Origin: Candidatus Nitrosocaldaceae archaeon | GTDB taxonomy: Archaea > Thermoproteota > Nitrososphaeria > Nitrososphaerales > Nitrosocaldaceae | Assembly: GCA_026002835.1 (NCBI GenBank) | Contig: BPGC01000003.1 | Location: 62,001 to 126,000, forward strand | Length of the DNA: 64,000 bases | Direction of reading: 5' to 3' | Shown here: piece after piece, positions 47,457 to 57,700 of the stretch | How positions within the stretch are numbered: the first letter of the stretch is position 1 | How the letters are laid out: each line of letters begins with the position of its first letter | Notes under the pieces: generated by a model | Databases searched by the model: none | What the model was told of the DNA's origin: nothing | The model's input: only the letters and a program-made list of their open reading frames with translations | Translations under genes and position numbers: made by a program

Positions 47457-48569
47457 ATGATATCTAATGTTTATGCTATAGAATTATTGAAGAAAGCTCT
47501 AGAGATATATACTCCATCAAAACAAGAAGAAGAGTTAGCAAGGTTCATAGCGGAAAAGGCTGAAAACGAACTTGGTTTTGAACGGATCTATATTGATGAT
47601 GTAGGTAATGTTATAGCTAAGAAAGGCGAGGGAGAGCCTAAGATAATGCTTTGTGGGCATATGGATACGGTTCCTGGGAAGATACCAGTAAGGATTGAAG
47701 ATGGTTTGTTATATGGAAGGGGTGCATCTGATGCTAAAGCACCATTGATATCAATGCTATTAGCAGCATCTATGGTTCAGAGAGAGTATGGCACAATAAT
47801 ATTTGCTGGCTTGGTTGATGAGGAAGGAAATGCTACTGGTGTTAAGAATTTGGTAAAGAATAAGATCGATGTAGATTATGCAATATTTGGAGAGCCTAGT
47901 GGTTTAGAGAATATAACCATAGGCTATAAAGGAAGATTAGCGTTAAAGATAATCTGCGATGTGGGAGATTCTGCTCATGCTAGTGCTCCCATGCTAGCTA
48001 AAAACGCAATAGAAGAGATGTATGGTATATGGTATGCTATAAAAGATCTTATTGAGGATGAGAATAGCAAGTATGATAAACCTTACCTTACAGCTTGTTT
48101 AACAGAGATCGAGGGAGGAACAAGCCATAATGTTACCCCCGCAAAATGCAGCATTACTGTAGATATAAGAATACCAACTAGATATAATACTCATCAGATA
48201 CTAGACATGGTTCATAATACTATAACAAGCATAGCAAAGAAGAGAGATATTGATATAAAGTATAGTATAGAAGATAGCACTGAACCATTTGAAGCAGCAT
48301 ACAATTCTCCATTAGTTAGAGCTTTAGTATTAGGCATAATGGATATTACCAATAAGAAACCAAAATTGGTTAGAAAGACTGGAACTGGAGATATGAATGT
48401 ATTAGGTAGTGAATTAAAGATACCAGTAGTTACATACGGTCCTGGAGATGCACACTCTTCACATTCAATAGACGAGCATGTATCTATAGATGAGTATATA
48501 GCAAGCATTGAAGTCTTTAAGAGATGCATTTATCATCTATCTAGACTTCATAAAAGAAAGAAGAGTTAA
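47457..48569 (+). CDS. lysK: LysW-lysine/ornithine hydrolase (LysK)
   Basis: This M20-family metallopeptidase releases lysine or ornithine from LysW. It has the metal motif MLCGHMDTVPGKIPV, GRGASDAKAPLISML, GLVDEEGNATG with the catalytic Glu pair, IFGEPSG and the C-terminal PGDAHSSHSIDEHV. The 370-residue length is normal. It closes the lysine half of the cluster, 4 bases after lysX. As the only copy it probably serves arginine too. Confidence 0.9.
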   Translation: MISNVYAIELLKKALEIYTPSKQEEELARFIAEKAENELGFERIYIDDVGNVIAKKGEGEPKIMLCGHMDTVPGKIPVRIEDGLLYGRGASDAKAPLISMLLAASMVQREYGTIIFAGLVDEEGNATGVKNLVKNKIDVDYAIFGEPSGLENITIGYKGRLALKIICDVGDSAHASAPMLAKNAIEEMYGIWYAIKDLIEDENSKYDKPYLTACLTEIEGGTSHNVTPAKCSITVDIRIPTRYNTHQILDMVHNTITSIAKKRDIDIKYSIEDSTEPFEAAYNSPLVRALVLGIMDITNKKPKLVRKTGTGDMNVLGSELKIPVVTYGPGDAHSSHSIDEHVSIDEYIASIEVFKRCIYHLSRLHKRKKS

Positions 48570-48628
48570 ACTATTTTTTCAAATAGTTAACAGAAACTAA
48601 TTTATGCAATAATATTTTAGTTCTGATA

Positions 48629-49606
48629 ATGTCTATAATAGGAGTTAGTAAAACTGATATTATAGAAGAGTTTGCTATGGATGTTAAACTAGGTTTATCT
48701 AAGAAACCAAAGAGTATAAATCCTAAATATTTCTATGATGAAGAAGGTTCTAAACTGTTTGAAGAGATATGCAAACAGAGAGAATATTATCCAACCAGAA
48801 CTGAAAAATGGATAATTAAAGAGTATGTTAGCGATATATTAGCATATGATGATAACATAAGCCTTATAGAATTAGGGAGCGGGAGTTCTAATAAAACCAG
48901 ATTCTTTATTGAGCATCTGTTACAAAAGCAGAGAGAATTGTATTATATGCCTATAGATATATCATACTCAGCATTACAGTCTGCTATAGATAATTTGTCA
49001 AATAGTTATGATAATCTTAATGCTATAGGCATAACGGCAGATTATATTGAGGGTATAAAGATTGCGAGTAAGATAGTAAGGAAAGATAAGATAGATGCTA
49101 GTAAATTGATACTATTCCTAGGTTCAAGCATAGGAAACCTAGAGTTAGATGCTTGTAAGAACTTCCTTAGACTATTAAGGAATAATATAAGTAAAAGAGA
49201 TCGTCTGCTTATTGGATTTGATCTAAAGAAAGATGTGAAGATATTAGAGGACGCATATAATGATAAAGCTGGAGTAACTGCTAGATTCAATCTTAACCTA
49301 TTAAGAAGGATAAACCGAGAGTTAGGAGGTAGATTCGATATCAACAATTTTATGCATAATGCTTATTATAATGAGAAACATTCTAGGATTGAGATGCATA
49401 TAATATCTAAGATCAAACAAGATGTTTATATAGATGCATTAGAAGGATATGTAAAATTTGATGAAGGGGAGAGCATACATACTGAGAACTCTTACAAATT
49501 TAGTATAGAAGATATAGATATATTAATCAATTCAGTAGGCTTAAAAGTAGAGAAGCATTATACCGATAATAAAAGATGGTTTGATCTAGCATTAATAAAA
49601 ATTTAG
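48629..49606 (+). CDS. egtD: Histidine-specific N-methyltransferase EgtD
   Basis: EgtD trimethylates histidine to hercynine, the first step to ergothioneine. The 325-residue protein has FAMDVKLGLSKKPKSINPKY, YFYDEEGSKLFEEIC, YPTRTE, SAM motif LIELGSGSSNKT near 80, MPIDISYSAL, LFLGSSIGNL and GFDLKKD, the standard EgtD order. It faces egtB tail to tail with a 4-base overlap. Ergothioneine genes are uncommon in Archaea. Confidence 0.9.
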   Translation: MSIIGVSKTDIIEEFAMDVKLGLSKKPKSINPKYFYDEEGSKLFEEICKQREYYPTRTEKWIIKEYVSDILAYDDNISLIELGSGSSNKTRFFIEHLLQKQRELYYMPIDISYSALQSAIDNLSNSYDNLNAIGITADYIEGIKIASKIVRKDKIDASKLILFLGSSIGNLELDACKNFLRLLRNNISKRDRLLIGFDLKKDVKILEDAYNDKAGVTARFNLNLLRRINRELGGRFDINNFMHNAYYNEKHSRIEMHIISKIKQDVYIDALEGYVKFDEGESIHTENSYKFSIEDIDILINSVGLKVEKHYTDNKRWFDLALIKI

Positions 49607-50919
49607 GCATCTTTTGCACATCTAAATCCAGCAAAATGTATCCTATCATGTGCTCTGAAGAAGTTTCTATAACTATTCCTTATCTGTCTTCTAGGAGTTG
49701 CAAACGAGCCTCCTCTCAATACTTTCTGATTTATTGCCCATTTATCATTATATTCTTTAAATAATGATCTGAAGCCTGGATATAATGTATATTCAGAACT
49801 AGTCCACTCCCATACATCACCGATCATCTGATAACAGCCATAGTAACTCTTCCCTTTTGGATATACTCCAGCTTTACTAGGCTTCCATAGAAATGATTCT
49901 AATAGATTAGCATGTTCATCAGTTGGCTCTTCATCTCCCCATGGATACAATCTCTTCTTTTGATTCTCTTCATCCCAACTAGCAGCTTTCTCCCACTCTG
50001 CTTCTGTAGGTAACCTTTTTCCTGCCCATCTAGCATACGCATCCGCTTCATAATAACTTACATTAACAACTGGCTCGTCTTTATCTATCTCTCTAAAATC
50101 AGTAAGATCTTTCTTCATCCATTTACCATCTATATTCTTCCAGTATAATGGTGCTTCAATATTATTCTCTTTTATAAAATGCCAACCGTCATCTAGCCAT
50201 AATGCTGGATCTTTATAACCACCATCCTCTATGAATTTGATAAATTCACCATTGGTTACTAACCTTTTATCTATCTTATATGGATAAATGTATACTTTAT
50301 GTTCCGGTAATTCATTATCATAACAGAAACCTTTGCCATTAAAACCTAGATCATATAAGCCACCTTCAATCTCTACCATACCTTCAACTTTCTCTTTAAC
50401 CTTCTTAGCCTTCTTTATAACTCTTGGTTTATAGTTGTCATCAGCATCTGGGAATCTGTTAAAGTAATGCTGTAGATCATAGATCATAAGTTCTTGATGT
50501 TGCATCTCATGTTGATTAGCAAGCATTATCTTATACTTTGTATCCGCATCCAACGGTTTCTCTAATAATGCTAGTATCTGTTTATCTACTAACCTTCTAT
50601 ACCTTAATGTATCTCTAACCAATGGTCTGGGATACCTTCCTCTCAATGGTTTTGGTAAGATATATCCAAACCTTTGATAGTATGAATTTAGGTATTGTAT
50701 TCCTTTGATATTAGGTTTGAAGTTTGTTCCTAATTCTTCTAAGATCTTGTGATAGAACCAATTCGTATGAGCCAAATGCCAATTAGGAGGGCTTCCAAAA
50801 TCATCAGATTGCATTACTGCATCCTCAATATCTAATGGTTTGAAGAGTTCTAATGTTAACCTTCTAGTCTCTATAAACTCCTTCTTTATCTCATCTATAT
50901 CATGAGTATATATCTGCAT
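49603..50919 (-). CDS. egtB: EgtB-type sulfoxide synthase
   Basis: EgtB joins hercynine to cysteine or gamma-glutamylcysteine using oxygen and iron. The N-terminal DinB-like domain has WHLAHTNWFYHK (H51 matches the first iron ligand) and NQHEMQHQEL (H137, H141 and E143). The C-terminal formylglycine-generating-like domain runs from about 195 with GGLYDLGF, GKRLPTEAEWEKAA, VWEWTSSEY and VLRGGSF. At 438 residues it is full length. No egtC or egtE is seen nearby, so the sulfur donor and lyase remain open. Confidence 0.9.
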   Translation of the reverse strand: MQIYTHDIDEIKKEFIETRRLTLELFKPLDIEDAVMQSDDFGSPPNWHLAHTNWFYHKILEELGTNFKPNIKGIQYLNSYYQRFGYILPKPLRGRYPRPLVRDTLRYRRLVDKQILALLEKPLDADTKYKIMLANQHEMQHQELMIYDLQHYFNRFPDADDNYKPRVIKKAKKVKEKVEGMVEIEGGLYDLGFNGKGFCYDNELPEHKVYIYPYKIDKRLVTNGEFIKFIEDGGYKDPALWLDDGWHFIKENNIEAPLYWKNIDGKWMKKDLTDFREIDKDEPVVNVSYYEADAYARWAGKRLPTEAEWEKAASWDEENQKKRLYPWGDEEPTDEHANLLESFLWKPSKAGVYPKGKSYYGCYQMIGDVWEWTSSEYTLYPGFRSLFKEYNDKWAINQKVLRGGSFATPRRQIRNSYRNFFRAHDRIHFAGFRCAKDA

Positions 50920-50977
50920 TGTTAAGATTTGAATTATAAAAGTAATTAAGCCTTACTCTCAATCCTATAAATTATAA

Positions 50978-51235
50978 TTAAACCGTTACTACATAGACTT
51001 TACAATCACTAGCAACTGGATTATATATCCTTAATTCATCACATAGCCTTTTTACAATAGTTTCAGCCTCTTCTCTATTCTCAGCATCTATAGTTATAGT
51101 TAGCATCTTTGCAGTCCTAACCTTCTTTACTGATGAATAACCTCCTTTTGCTATTAGATCTTTTAAGATAGTATCACCTTCTGGATCGCTAAGATATGGT
51201 TTAGGTTCAATGATAACATTTACTTTATACTCCAT
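50978..51235 (-). CDS. purS: Phosphoribosylformylglycinamidine synthase subunit PurS
   Basis: This 85-residue protein bridges PurL and PurQ in purine synthesis. The start YKVNVIIEPKPYLSDPEGDTI and the middle VKKVRTAKMLTITIDAENREEA are diagnostic, and the length is typical. purL and purQ are not in the window. It lies 58 bases upstream of egtB on the same strand, probably by chance. Confidence 0.9.
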   Translation of the reverse strand: MEYKVNVIIEPKPYLSDPEGDTILKDLIAKGGYSSVKKVRTAKMLTITIDAENREEAETIVKRLCDELRIYNPVASDCKVYVVTV

Positions 51236-51314
51236 ATGCTTTTAAAAATATAATTGATATATAAACGATGAACGGTTTAACCTTTTTATTTCCTATTATT
51301 CAATGCTAATGTAA

Positions 51315-51388
51315 GCCTCGGTAGCTCAGCCTGGTAGAGCGCTTCCTTGGTAAGGAAGAGGTCGCGGGTTCGGATCCCGCCCGAGGCT
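51315..51388 (+). tRNA. tRNA-Thr (GGU anticodon)
   Basis: The cloverleaf is complete: acceptor GCCTCGG/CCGAGGC, D arm with GCTC/GAGC, anticodon stem CTTCC/GGAAG with loop TTGGTAA, T arm GCGGG/CCCGC around TTCGGAT, and discriminator U73, as usual for archaeal tRNA-Thr. There is no intron and no encoded CCA. Confidence 0.95.
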
Positions 51389-51488
51389 TTCTAAAGACTT
51401 ATATTAAATGCATTATAATAGATAGTAAAAGCGAGGAAGGATATATTACAATATTATGCTTTTTCGCTTTTAAAAGAAAGTGAAAAGA

Positions 51489-52682
51489 ATGAATAAATTT
51501 CAAGAGTTAGGACTAAAAGAAGAGATAGTTAAAGCATTAGATCTTCTAGGTTTTGAAGAACCATTTCCTATTCAAGAAGAGGCTATACCACTAATCTTGG
51601 AAGGCAATGATCTGATAGGACAAGCACATACTGGGACTGGAAAGACAGCAGCCTTCTCTCTTCCAATACTGAATATGCTGGAAAGCGATGATAAGGTTCA
51701 AGCATTGATACTAACACCTACTAGAGAATTAGCATTACAAGTTACTGAAGAGATGAGAAAGTTTGCAAGATATACAAAGATAAAAGCTGTAACTATCTAT
51801 GGAGGACAGAGTATAAATATACAACTAGATGCATTGAAGAAGAATCCTGATATAATAGTAGCAACTCCAGGAAGGTTAATTGATCATATGAAACGAGGTT
51901 CTATAAGATTGGATAATATAAGATTCGTAGTTATAGATGAAGCAGATAAGATGTTTGAGATGGGTTTTGTAGATGATATAAAATTCATATTAGATAGAAT
52001 AAGTAATGCTCAAATATTACTATTCTCTGCTACAATGCCAAATGAGGTATATGAGATAGCAAAAGAGTATATGCATGAACCAAAGAATGTATTGCTAGAT
52101 GCAGATGAGTTATCAGTAGATAAGATAAACCAATCTTACTTAATAATAGATGGCAAAGAGAAGTTCAAATATTTATGTCAGCATATAAGAAGAGATGGTC
52201 AAACCATAATATTCTGCTCAACAAAGAGTAGAACACGGATAGTTGCAAAAGAGTTAAAAGATAATGGATTCAATGCTGCTCCAATACATGGAGATTTAAC
52301 ACAAAGCAGAAGAGATAGTATAATGAATGGATTTAGAAAAGGGTATTATAACATTCTAGTTGCTACAGATCTTGCATCTAGAGGAATAGATGTACCAGCA
52401 GTAGGCTATGTTATAAACTATGATGTACCAAATGATCCATTATCATACTTTCATAGAATAGGAAGGACTGCTAGAGCTGGAAAAAAAGGTGAAGCATTAA
52501 CGTTAGTATCTGAATATGATAGAGAAGCATTTGATAGAATATTAAAAAAGACAGAAGTTCCAATAAGAAGGCTTAATGAACAATTAGGTATAGAAGTTAA
52601 AGAGTATTCAAGAAGATACAAACCTAGGAACAAACAGACTAGATTTAGAAGAAATTATTATGGATTGAAGAGTAGATGGTAA
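51489..52682 (+). CDS. DEAD-box RNA helicase
   Basis: This 397-residue helicase has all core motifs: Q motif (FEEPFPIQEEAIPLI), Walker A AHTGTGKT, PTRELALQV, TPGRLIDH, DEAD in VVIDEADKM, SAT in LFSATMP, ATDLASRGIDVPAV and HRIGRTARAG. The C-terminal tail is basic (RRYKPRNKQTRFRRN), suiting RNA binding. It remodels RNA, for example in ribosome assembly. I prefer ATG 51489 to the GTG three codons upstream. Confidence 0.93.
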   Translation: MNKFQELGLKEEIVKALDLLGFEEPFPIQEEAIPLILEGNDLIGQAHTGTGKTAAFSLPILNMLESDDKVQALILTPTRELALQVTEEMRKFARYTKIKAVTIYGGQSINIQLDALKKNPDIIVATPGRLIDHMKRGSIRLDNIRFVVIDEADKMFEMGFVDDIKFILDRISNAQILLFSATMPNEVYEIAKEYMHEPKNVLLDADELSVDKINQSYLIIDGKEKFKYLCQHIRRDGQTIIFCSTKSRTRIVAKELKDNGFNAAPIHGDLTQSRRDSIMNGFRKGYYNILVATDLASRGIDVPAVGYVINYDVPNDPLSYFHRIGRTARAGKKGEALTLVSEYDREAFDRILKKTEVPIRRLNEQLGIEVKEYSRRYKPRNKQTRFRRNYYGLKSRW

Positions 52683-52783
52683 TTAACCATCTAAAATATC
52701 TTTTATATTTATTTAAATTATTTAACTATTAATTCGTTAGATATAATCTATTATTAATAAGATTTATTGATTGATATTTTTGA

Positions 52784-52855
52784 AGGTGGGGGTGGGATTT
52801 GAACCCACATATACCCGCTCTGCAGGCGGGCGCATAGCCGCTCTGCCACCCCACC
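52784..52855 (-). tRNA. tRNA-Cys (GCA anticodon)
   Basis: On the minus strand the acceptor is GGTGGGG/CCCCACC, the anticodon stem CCCGC/GCGGG encloses CTGCAGA, the T arm is GTGGG/CCCAC around TTCAAAT, and discriminator U73 is the key cysteine identity base. No intron is present. It lies upstream of and on the same strand as the convergent DEAD-box gene terminus region. Confidence 0.95.
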
Positions 52856-52890
52856 GCATTACAATCTTAGAATAAAGATAATTTAAATCA

Positions 52891-53112
52891 TCATCGTTTA
52901 AGTAATGATCTGAATGCTAATCTTATATCTTCATCTCTTACAGTCTTCCTTCCAGCATGTGTTGCTAACTCTATAGCTTGTTTCGATATATCTATAGCAA
53001 ACTCTTCTAAGATTCTTCTAAGTTCATCTGCTGCATCATCACTAACCCTTTCAGCTCCAGCTTTCTTTATTATCCTATATACAGTTGCCAAACCTATCTC
53101 TGGCTCTGCCAT
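52891..53112 (-). CDS. Archaeal histone
   Basis: This 73-residue histone-fold protein begins at ATG 53112 ([20 protein letters not shown]), matching family length; the open frame reaching 53349 only copies the opposite tatD gene. It shows the three helices with [39 protein letters not shown] and the DNA-contacting RKTV loop. There are no N- or C-terminal tails. It packs DNA into histone chains. Confidence 0.95.
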   Translation of the reverse strand: MAEPEIGLATVYRIIKKAGAERVSDDAADELRRILEEFAIDISKQAIELATHAGRKTVRDEDIRLAFRSLLKR

Positions 53113-53173
53113 GTATATATGATAAATACCTCCATTTAAAAAGTTATATTCTATCTGATGATCATATTCTAAT

Positions 53174-53926
53174 ATGTTGATAGATGCACATGTACATCTT
53201 ACTGATGATGAACTGTTTGAATTAAAAGAACATGTATTTACTATGCTTGATAATTTAGATATAATAGCGTTATCAGTATCTATGGATCTAGAGACATCTA
53301 AAAGAAACTTATTATTAAGATCTAAGAAAGTATTACCTTTTATAGGCATTCATCCATGGGCAGATTATGAAAATCTTGATAATTTCATAGATTTTACTAT
53401 GGAAAATAAAGATAGAATATATGGAATAGGAGAGATCGGACTTGATAAAAAATATGTTAAAGATGAAGAGGGATATTCGAAGCAGAAAGTAATATTCAAA
53501 GCAATGCTAGATATAGCAGAAAAATACCGTAAGCCAATCTCAGTTCATACAAGAGCAAGTTTAGATGATGTATTAGATATATTATCATCTTATAAATTAT
53601 CAGTATTGTTACATTGGTTCTCTGGGAGTAAGAAGCAATTGAAGATTGCTAATGATAGAGGATATTATGTATCGTTTGGTCCAGCATTATTATATGCTAG
53701 TGATAAACCACATCTACTTCTTAATAGTGATAAAGATCTAGTATTAACAGAAACTGATGGTCCAGTGAGGTATCCTAGATGCTTTGAAGGTAGGATGGCA
53801 TTACCTTCATACTTGGTTAGTGTAGTATATGCTATGGCAAATATATTGAATATGGAATATGATGAGGTTTGTATTATGCTTGAGAATAATGCTAAACGTT
53901 ATCTATCCATAGATACAATAAAATAG
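53174..53926 (+). CDS. TatD-family metal-dependent hydrolase
   Basis: This 250-residue TIM-barrel hydrolase has metal ligands in MLIDAHVHL (HxH), [11 protein letters not shown] (Glu), SVHTRAS (His), LLHWFSGS (His) and [10 protein letters not shown] (Asp). TatD enzymes are 3'-5' DNases, and deacylase roles are also reported. It is divergent from the histone gene by about 60 bases. The 250-residue length is usual. Confidence 0.88.
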   Translation: MLIDAHVHLTDDELFELKEHVFTMLDNLDIIALSVSMDLETSKRNLLLRSKKVLPFIGIHPWADYENLDNFIDFTMENKDRIYGIGEIGLDKKYVKDEEGYSKQKVIFKAMLDIAEKYRKPISVHTRASLDDVLDILSSYKLSVLLHWFSGSKKQLKIANDRGYYVSFGPALLYASDKPHLLLNSDKDLVLTETDGPVRYPRCFEGRMALPSYLVSVVYAMANILNMEYDEVCIMLENNAKRYLSIDTIK

Positions 53927-53949
53927 TTGTTAAGCATGCATGTGAGTAT

Positions 53950-54153
53950 ATGAATAGGATTAAGAGAATAGCAATGCAATTGATAGAAAGATATCCAGAT
54001 CTATTTACTACTGACTTTGAGAGTAATAAAGAAGCTGTAAAGAAGGTAGCCATATTTAGATCTAAAGAGTTAAGGAATATGGTTGTTGGATACATAACAG
54101 ATTATATGAAAGATAAATATGCAGAGAAACAAGAGGTAAGTGCTGAGGCTTAA
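53950..54153 (+). CDS. rps17e: Ribosomal protein S17e
   Basis: This 67-residue small-subunit protein shared by Archaea and Eukarya has RIKRIAMQLIERYPDLFTTDF and KELRNMVVGYITDYMK, both diagnostic. The length is typical for Archaea. It converges with the next gene, overlapping by 4 bases. Confidence 0.92.
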   Translation: MNRIKRIAMQLIERYPDLFTTDFESNKEAVKKVAIFRSKELRNMVVGYITDYMKDKYAEKQEVSAEA

Positions 54154-54662
54154 AATTTTAAACCATTTAACATACTATCTACTAATTCTTCTTGTAATTT
54201 ATAGCATTCAGCACATAACGATGCTAGAGAAGGCTTGCCATAAACATCTTTATTACAGATCTTGCAATATTTACTTCTATTTGATAATTCACCATATAGA
54301 TATTCCTTATAAATATCTGATTTTTTATCAATTTTCAATTTTATAATAGCAAGTTCTATATCATCTAACTGATCTAACTCTAATCCTTTACTATCAAATA
54401 TAACTCTAACTATCTCTCTTTCTAGTATCAAAGCATATTCACCAAAAATGTTAGATAGCATCTCTTTCAAGGTTTTAGGATCTTTCTCTATTATTGAGAT
54501 ATCTATATTGTAAAGATCCATATATCTCTTAATATGATTAGTTATTGTATAACCAAAAGTATTTGTAAGACGATCGAATATCTGTGATGTTAAATAAGAA
54601 ATATCCTTATGCGGAATTAAACTATGTTTATCTACATCAAATGGTTCTTTTATATTATTCAC
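54150..54662 (-). CDS. Hypothetical protein with NitrOD5-like and zinc-ribbon parts
   Basis: This 170-residue protein has residues 22-90 (LTSQIFDRLTNTFGYTITNH ... EMLSNIFGEYALILEREIV) that follow the pattern of the NitrOD5 domain, a helical domain expanded in ammonia-oxidising archaea. The C terminus has a treble-clef-like pair CKICNKDVYG and CAECYKLQEE. The function is unknown. The domain call is from pattern memory and is moderate. Confidence 0.65.
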   Translation of the reverse strand: MNNIKEPFDVDKHSLIPHKDISYLTSQIFDRLTNTFGYTITNHIKRYMDLYNIDISIIEKDPKTLKEMLSNIFGEYALILEREIVRVIFDSKGLELDQLDDIELAIIKLKIDKKSDIYKEYLYGELSNRSKYCKICNKDVYGKPSLASLCAECYKLQEELVDSMLNGLKF

Positions 54663-54710
54663 ATCTTAAAAATGTAAATGTGCTATTTAAATGTTGTATA
54701 ACTAGTGATT

Positions 54711-57700
54711 TTATTCTATTGAGATTAGTATTTTTTTACCATCTAATTCACTTTCTTGCCAATTAACTCCATTTATTACATCTTTTAACAGTTTAACCTC
54801 TTTAACTCTAACAAGATATGCTAATTCATCTAACAAATTTTCTAAAAGGCTAACTGTATTATCATCTAAATTTGCTACATATGCTATATCAAGTATATCC
54901 GTTGGATTATAACCCCGTTCTTTTCTTAATGCTTGTAAGCGTCTTGCTATATCTCTAACAACTCCTTTTGCTATGAGTTCTTGATCTCGCTCAGTTGTTA
55001 GGAATACAAATATCCCATCTCTCTCTGCTAATGTATAACCTTCTTTTACTTCATAATCTATATCTACATCATCAATACTTATCTCAACCTCTTTATTGTC
55101 ATATGCTAATACAAATTTATCATTGCTTAACTCTCTAATAACTTGATCATAATCTAGATTATTAAATGCATCTAATACCTTTTTAAGATCTGCCTTTACT
55201 CTAGGAGCTATCTTCCTTCTATTCAATGATAATTTTAATGTTATAGGAAGCATGTTATCAAGCATTATTATAATATTATCAATCATCTTATCTTTTAACT
55301 CTACTATCTTAACTTCTTGAACATTAATCTGATTCTTCAATAACTCTATATAATTCCTTAATATTTTAGCATCATCTCTCTTTATAGCAATGTATGCTTT
55401 AGATAAAGGCCATCTTCTCTTTAAACCAGCTTTGTTTCTAGCAGCATTCGCTATAGATATAACATTACTCATTATATCAAATGCTTTCTCTATCTGATCA
55501 TTAACAAACGTTGGCTCTTTCTTTGGCCATCTCTCTAATAATATACTATCTTTATTAAATGCTTTAATTGCTAAATAATCCGTTATAAATGGGGTTATAG
55601 GATGAAGTAGTATATCTGTAGTAAATAACGCATCTGATAATATAGCATATATAGCCAACCTTCTATTTTTACTAGCTTCATCATCGCTCCATAACTCATT
55701 CCTAGTTAATGGCAGATATGTTTGGCTTAGATCGTTTATTATAAAATTCTCCAATGCTCTTGCACCTTCATGATATCTACATCGCTCATAACTATTAGTT
55801 ACTATCTCTTTAACTCTTTCTAGCCTAGATAATAACCAAATCTCACTCTCTTTAAGAAGATTATTATCAATAGCCCATCTTACATTATGTTTATTGATAT
55901 CAAATTTGTCATAACTACTATTCTGGAGGAAGTATACATGTAGATTATATAATGTATTTAATATCTGATAAGTTCTCTTTAACATCTCATTGATACTAAA
56001 GTTCAAAGGATCTATAGGACTAGCTTTCCATATAAAGTATAACCTTATAAGATCTGCTGGATATTTGCTGACCATCTCATAACCATCTATAACATTACCT
56101 AAACTCTTGCTCATTTTGTTTCCTTTCTCATCCAATACATGACCTTGGAAGAGGAATGATCTGAATGGCGCTTTTGCATCACCATACATTATAACGCTCT
56201 CAATCAATAATGTATATGCCCAACCTCTAGTTTGATCTATACCCTCAGTTAGAAAAGGAACTGGAACTAATTCATTGAACTCTTCATCTGTTAATGAAGC
56301 ATATGGAGCAGCTCCGCTATTATGCCATGTATCTAACACAAAAGGTTCTCTATATGCATCACCATTACATTTCTCACATTTTATGATTATCTTATCTATC
56401 CATGGTCTATGCAGTTCAAAATCTGTACCATCTGGTAACTCTTTAGCATTCTTTATTATCTCTTCCCTACTGAATAATGCATTCTTGTGCTTACAATTAC
56501 TACAAACCCAGATTGGTAAAGGGGCTCCCCAAACTCTTTCTCTAGATACACACCATGGTTTCTGCTCAGCAATTATAGATAAGAACCTATTCTTTGGTTC
56601 AGGATAGTAATACTCTACTTTATCTGCTGCCTTTATTGACAAATCTCCAATCTTGCTAACCATGTTAAAGTATTCCCTTCTTGCTAACCATATCAGTTTA
56701 TGTTTAGACCTCCAGCATAATGGATATTCGTGTTTTATCCTTCCTATCTTTACTAGAGCATTCCTTTCTCTCAACTTTTCAACTACATGTATATCAGCAT
56801 CTCTAACAAACATACCAGCAAATATTCCTGCTAACTCAGTAAACCTAGCTTGATCGTCAATAGGATTAAAGATCGGAACATTCCTTCTCCTTGCAACTGA
56901 AAAATCTTCTTCTCCATTTGCTGGTGATAAATGAACTATACCACTTCCAGTTGCTGTATCAACAAACTCCTCAGCAGCAACGAAGTGTATTGAATCGCTT
57001 AACTCCTTCAAACCTGGTATGAGATCAATTAATGGATGTAGATACCTTTTACCTTCTAACTCTTCACCTTTTATACTTTTTATTACAGAATACTCTTCTA
57101 TCTTTAACTCTTTCATAAGTTCTTCTAATCTATCTTTACCTACTATCCATCTCTCATTATTTACAGATATGTATAAATAATCGGCATCTGGTTTTACTCC
57201 AACCATCTCATCTGTTACTACAGTAAAAGGCATTGTGGTCCATACTATTATATAAGCATCCTCATCAACCAATTTTACTTTGTAATATAACGATGGGTCT
57301 TCAACGGTTTCGTAACCTTGGTTAACTTCAGCATGGCTTAATGATGTTTGGCAACTTGGACAATATGCTACTATTGCGTAATCTTCAACTAATATACCTT
57401 TATTCCATGCTTTTTTAAGATATTGCCATTCTCTCTCTATATATTTATCATGATATGTCCAGTAAGCATTCTCATGATCCAATGATATTCCTAATATATT
57501 ATCAACCTCAACCCATCTCTTATTATATTTATGAACGATCTCTTTACATTTCTCTACAATTTTCTCCATTCCAACCTTCTTCAAATTCTCTGCTTTACTA
57601 CCAGTCAAACCTAATTCTTTCTCTGCTTGAAGCTCAACAGGTAAACCTTGAGTATCCCATCCTGCTCTAAATATAACATTATATTTTTGCAAAATATTGA

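Noticed and set aside
53113..53349. N-terminal extension of the histone frame
   Set aside because: It lies antisense to the tatD start, and histones begin at the AEPEIG methionine; an added 79 residues would be unique.
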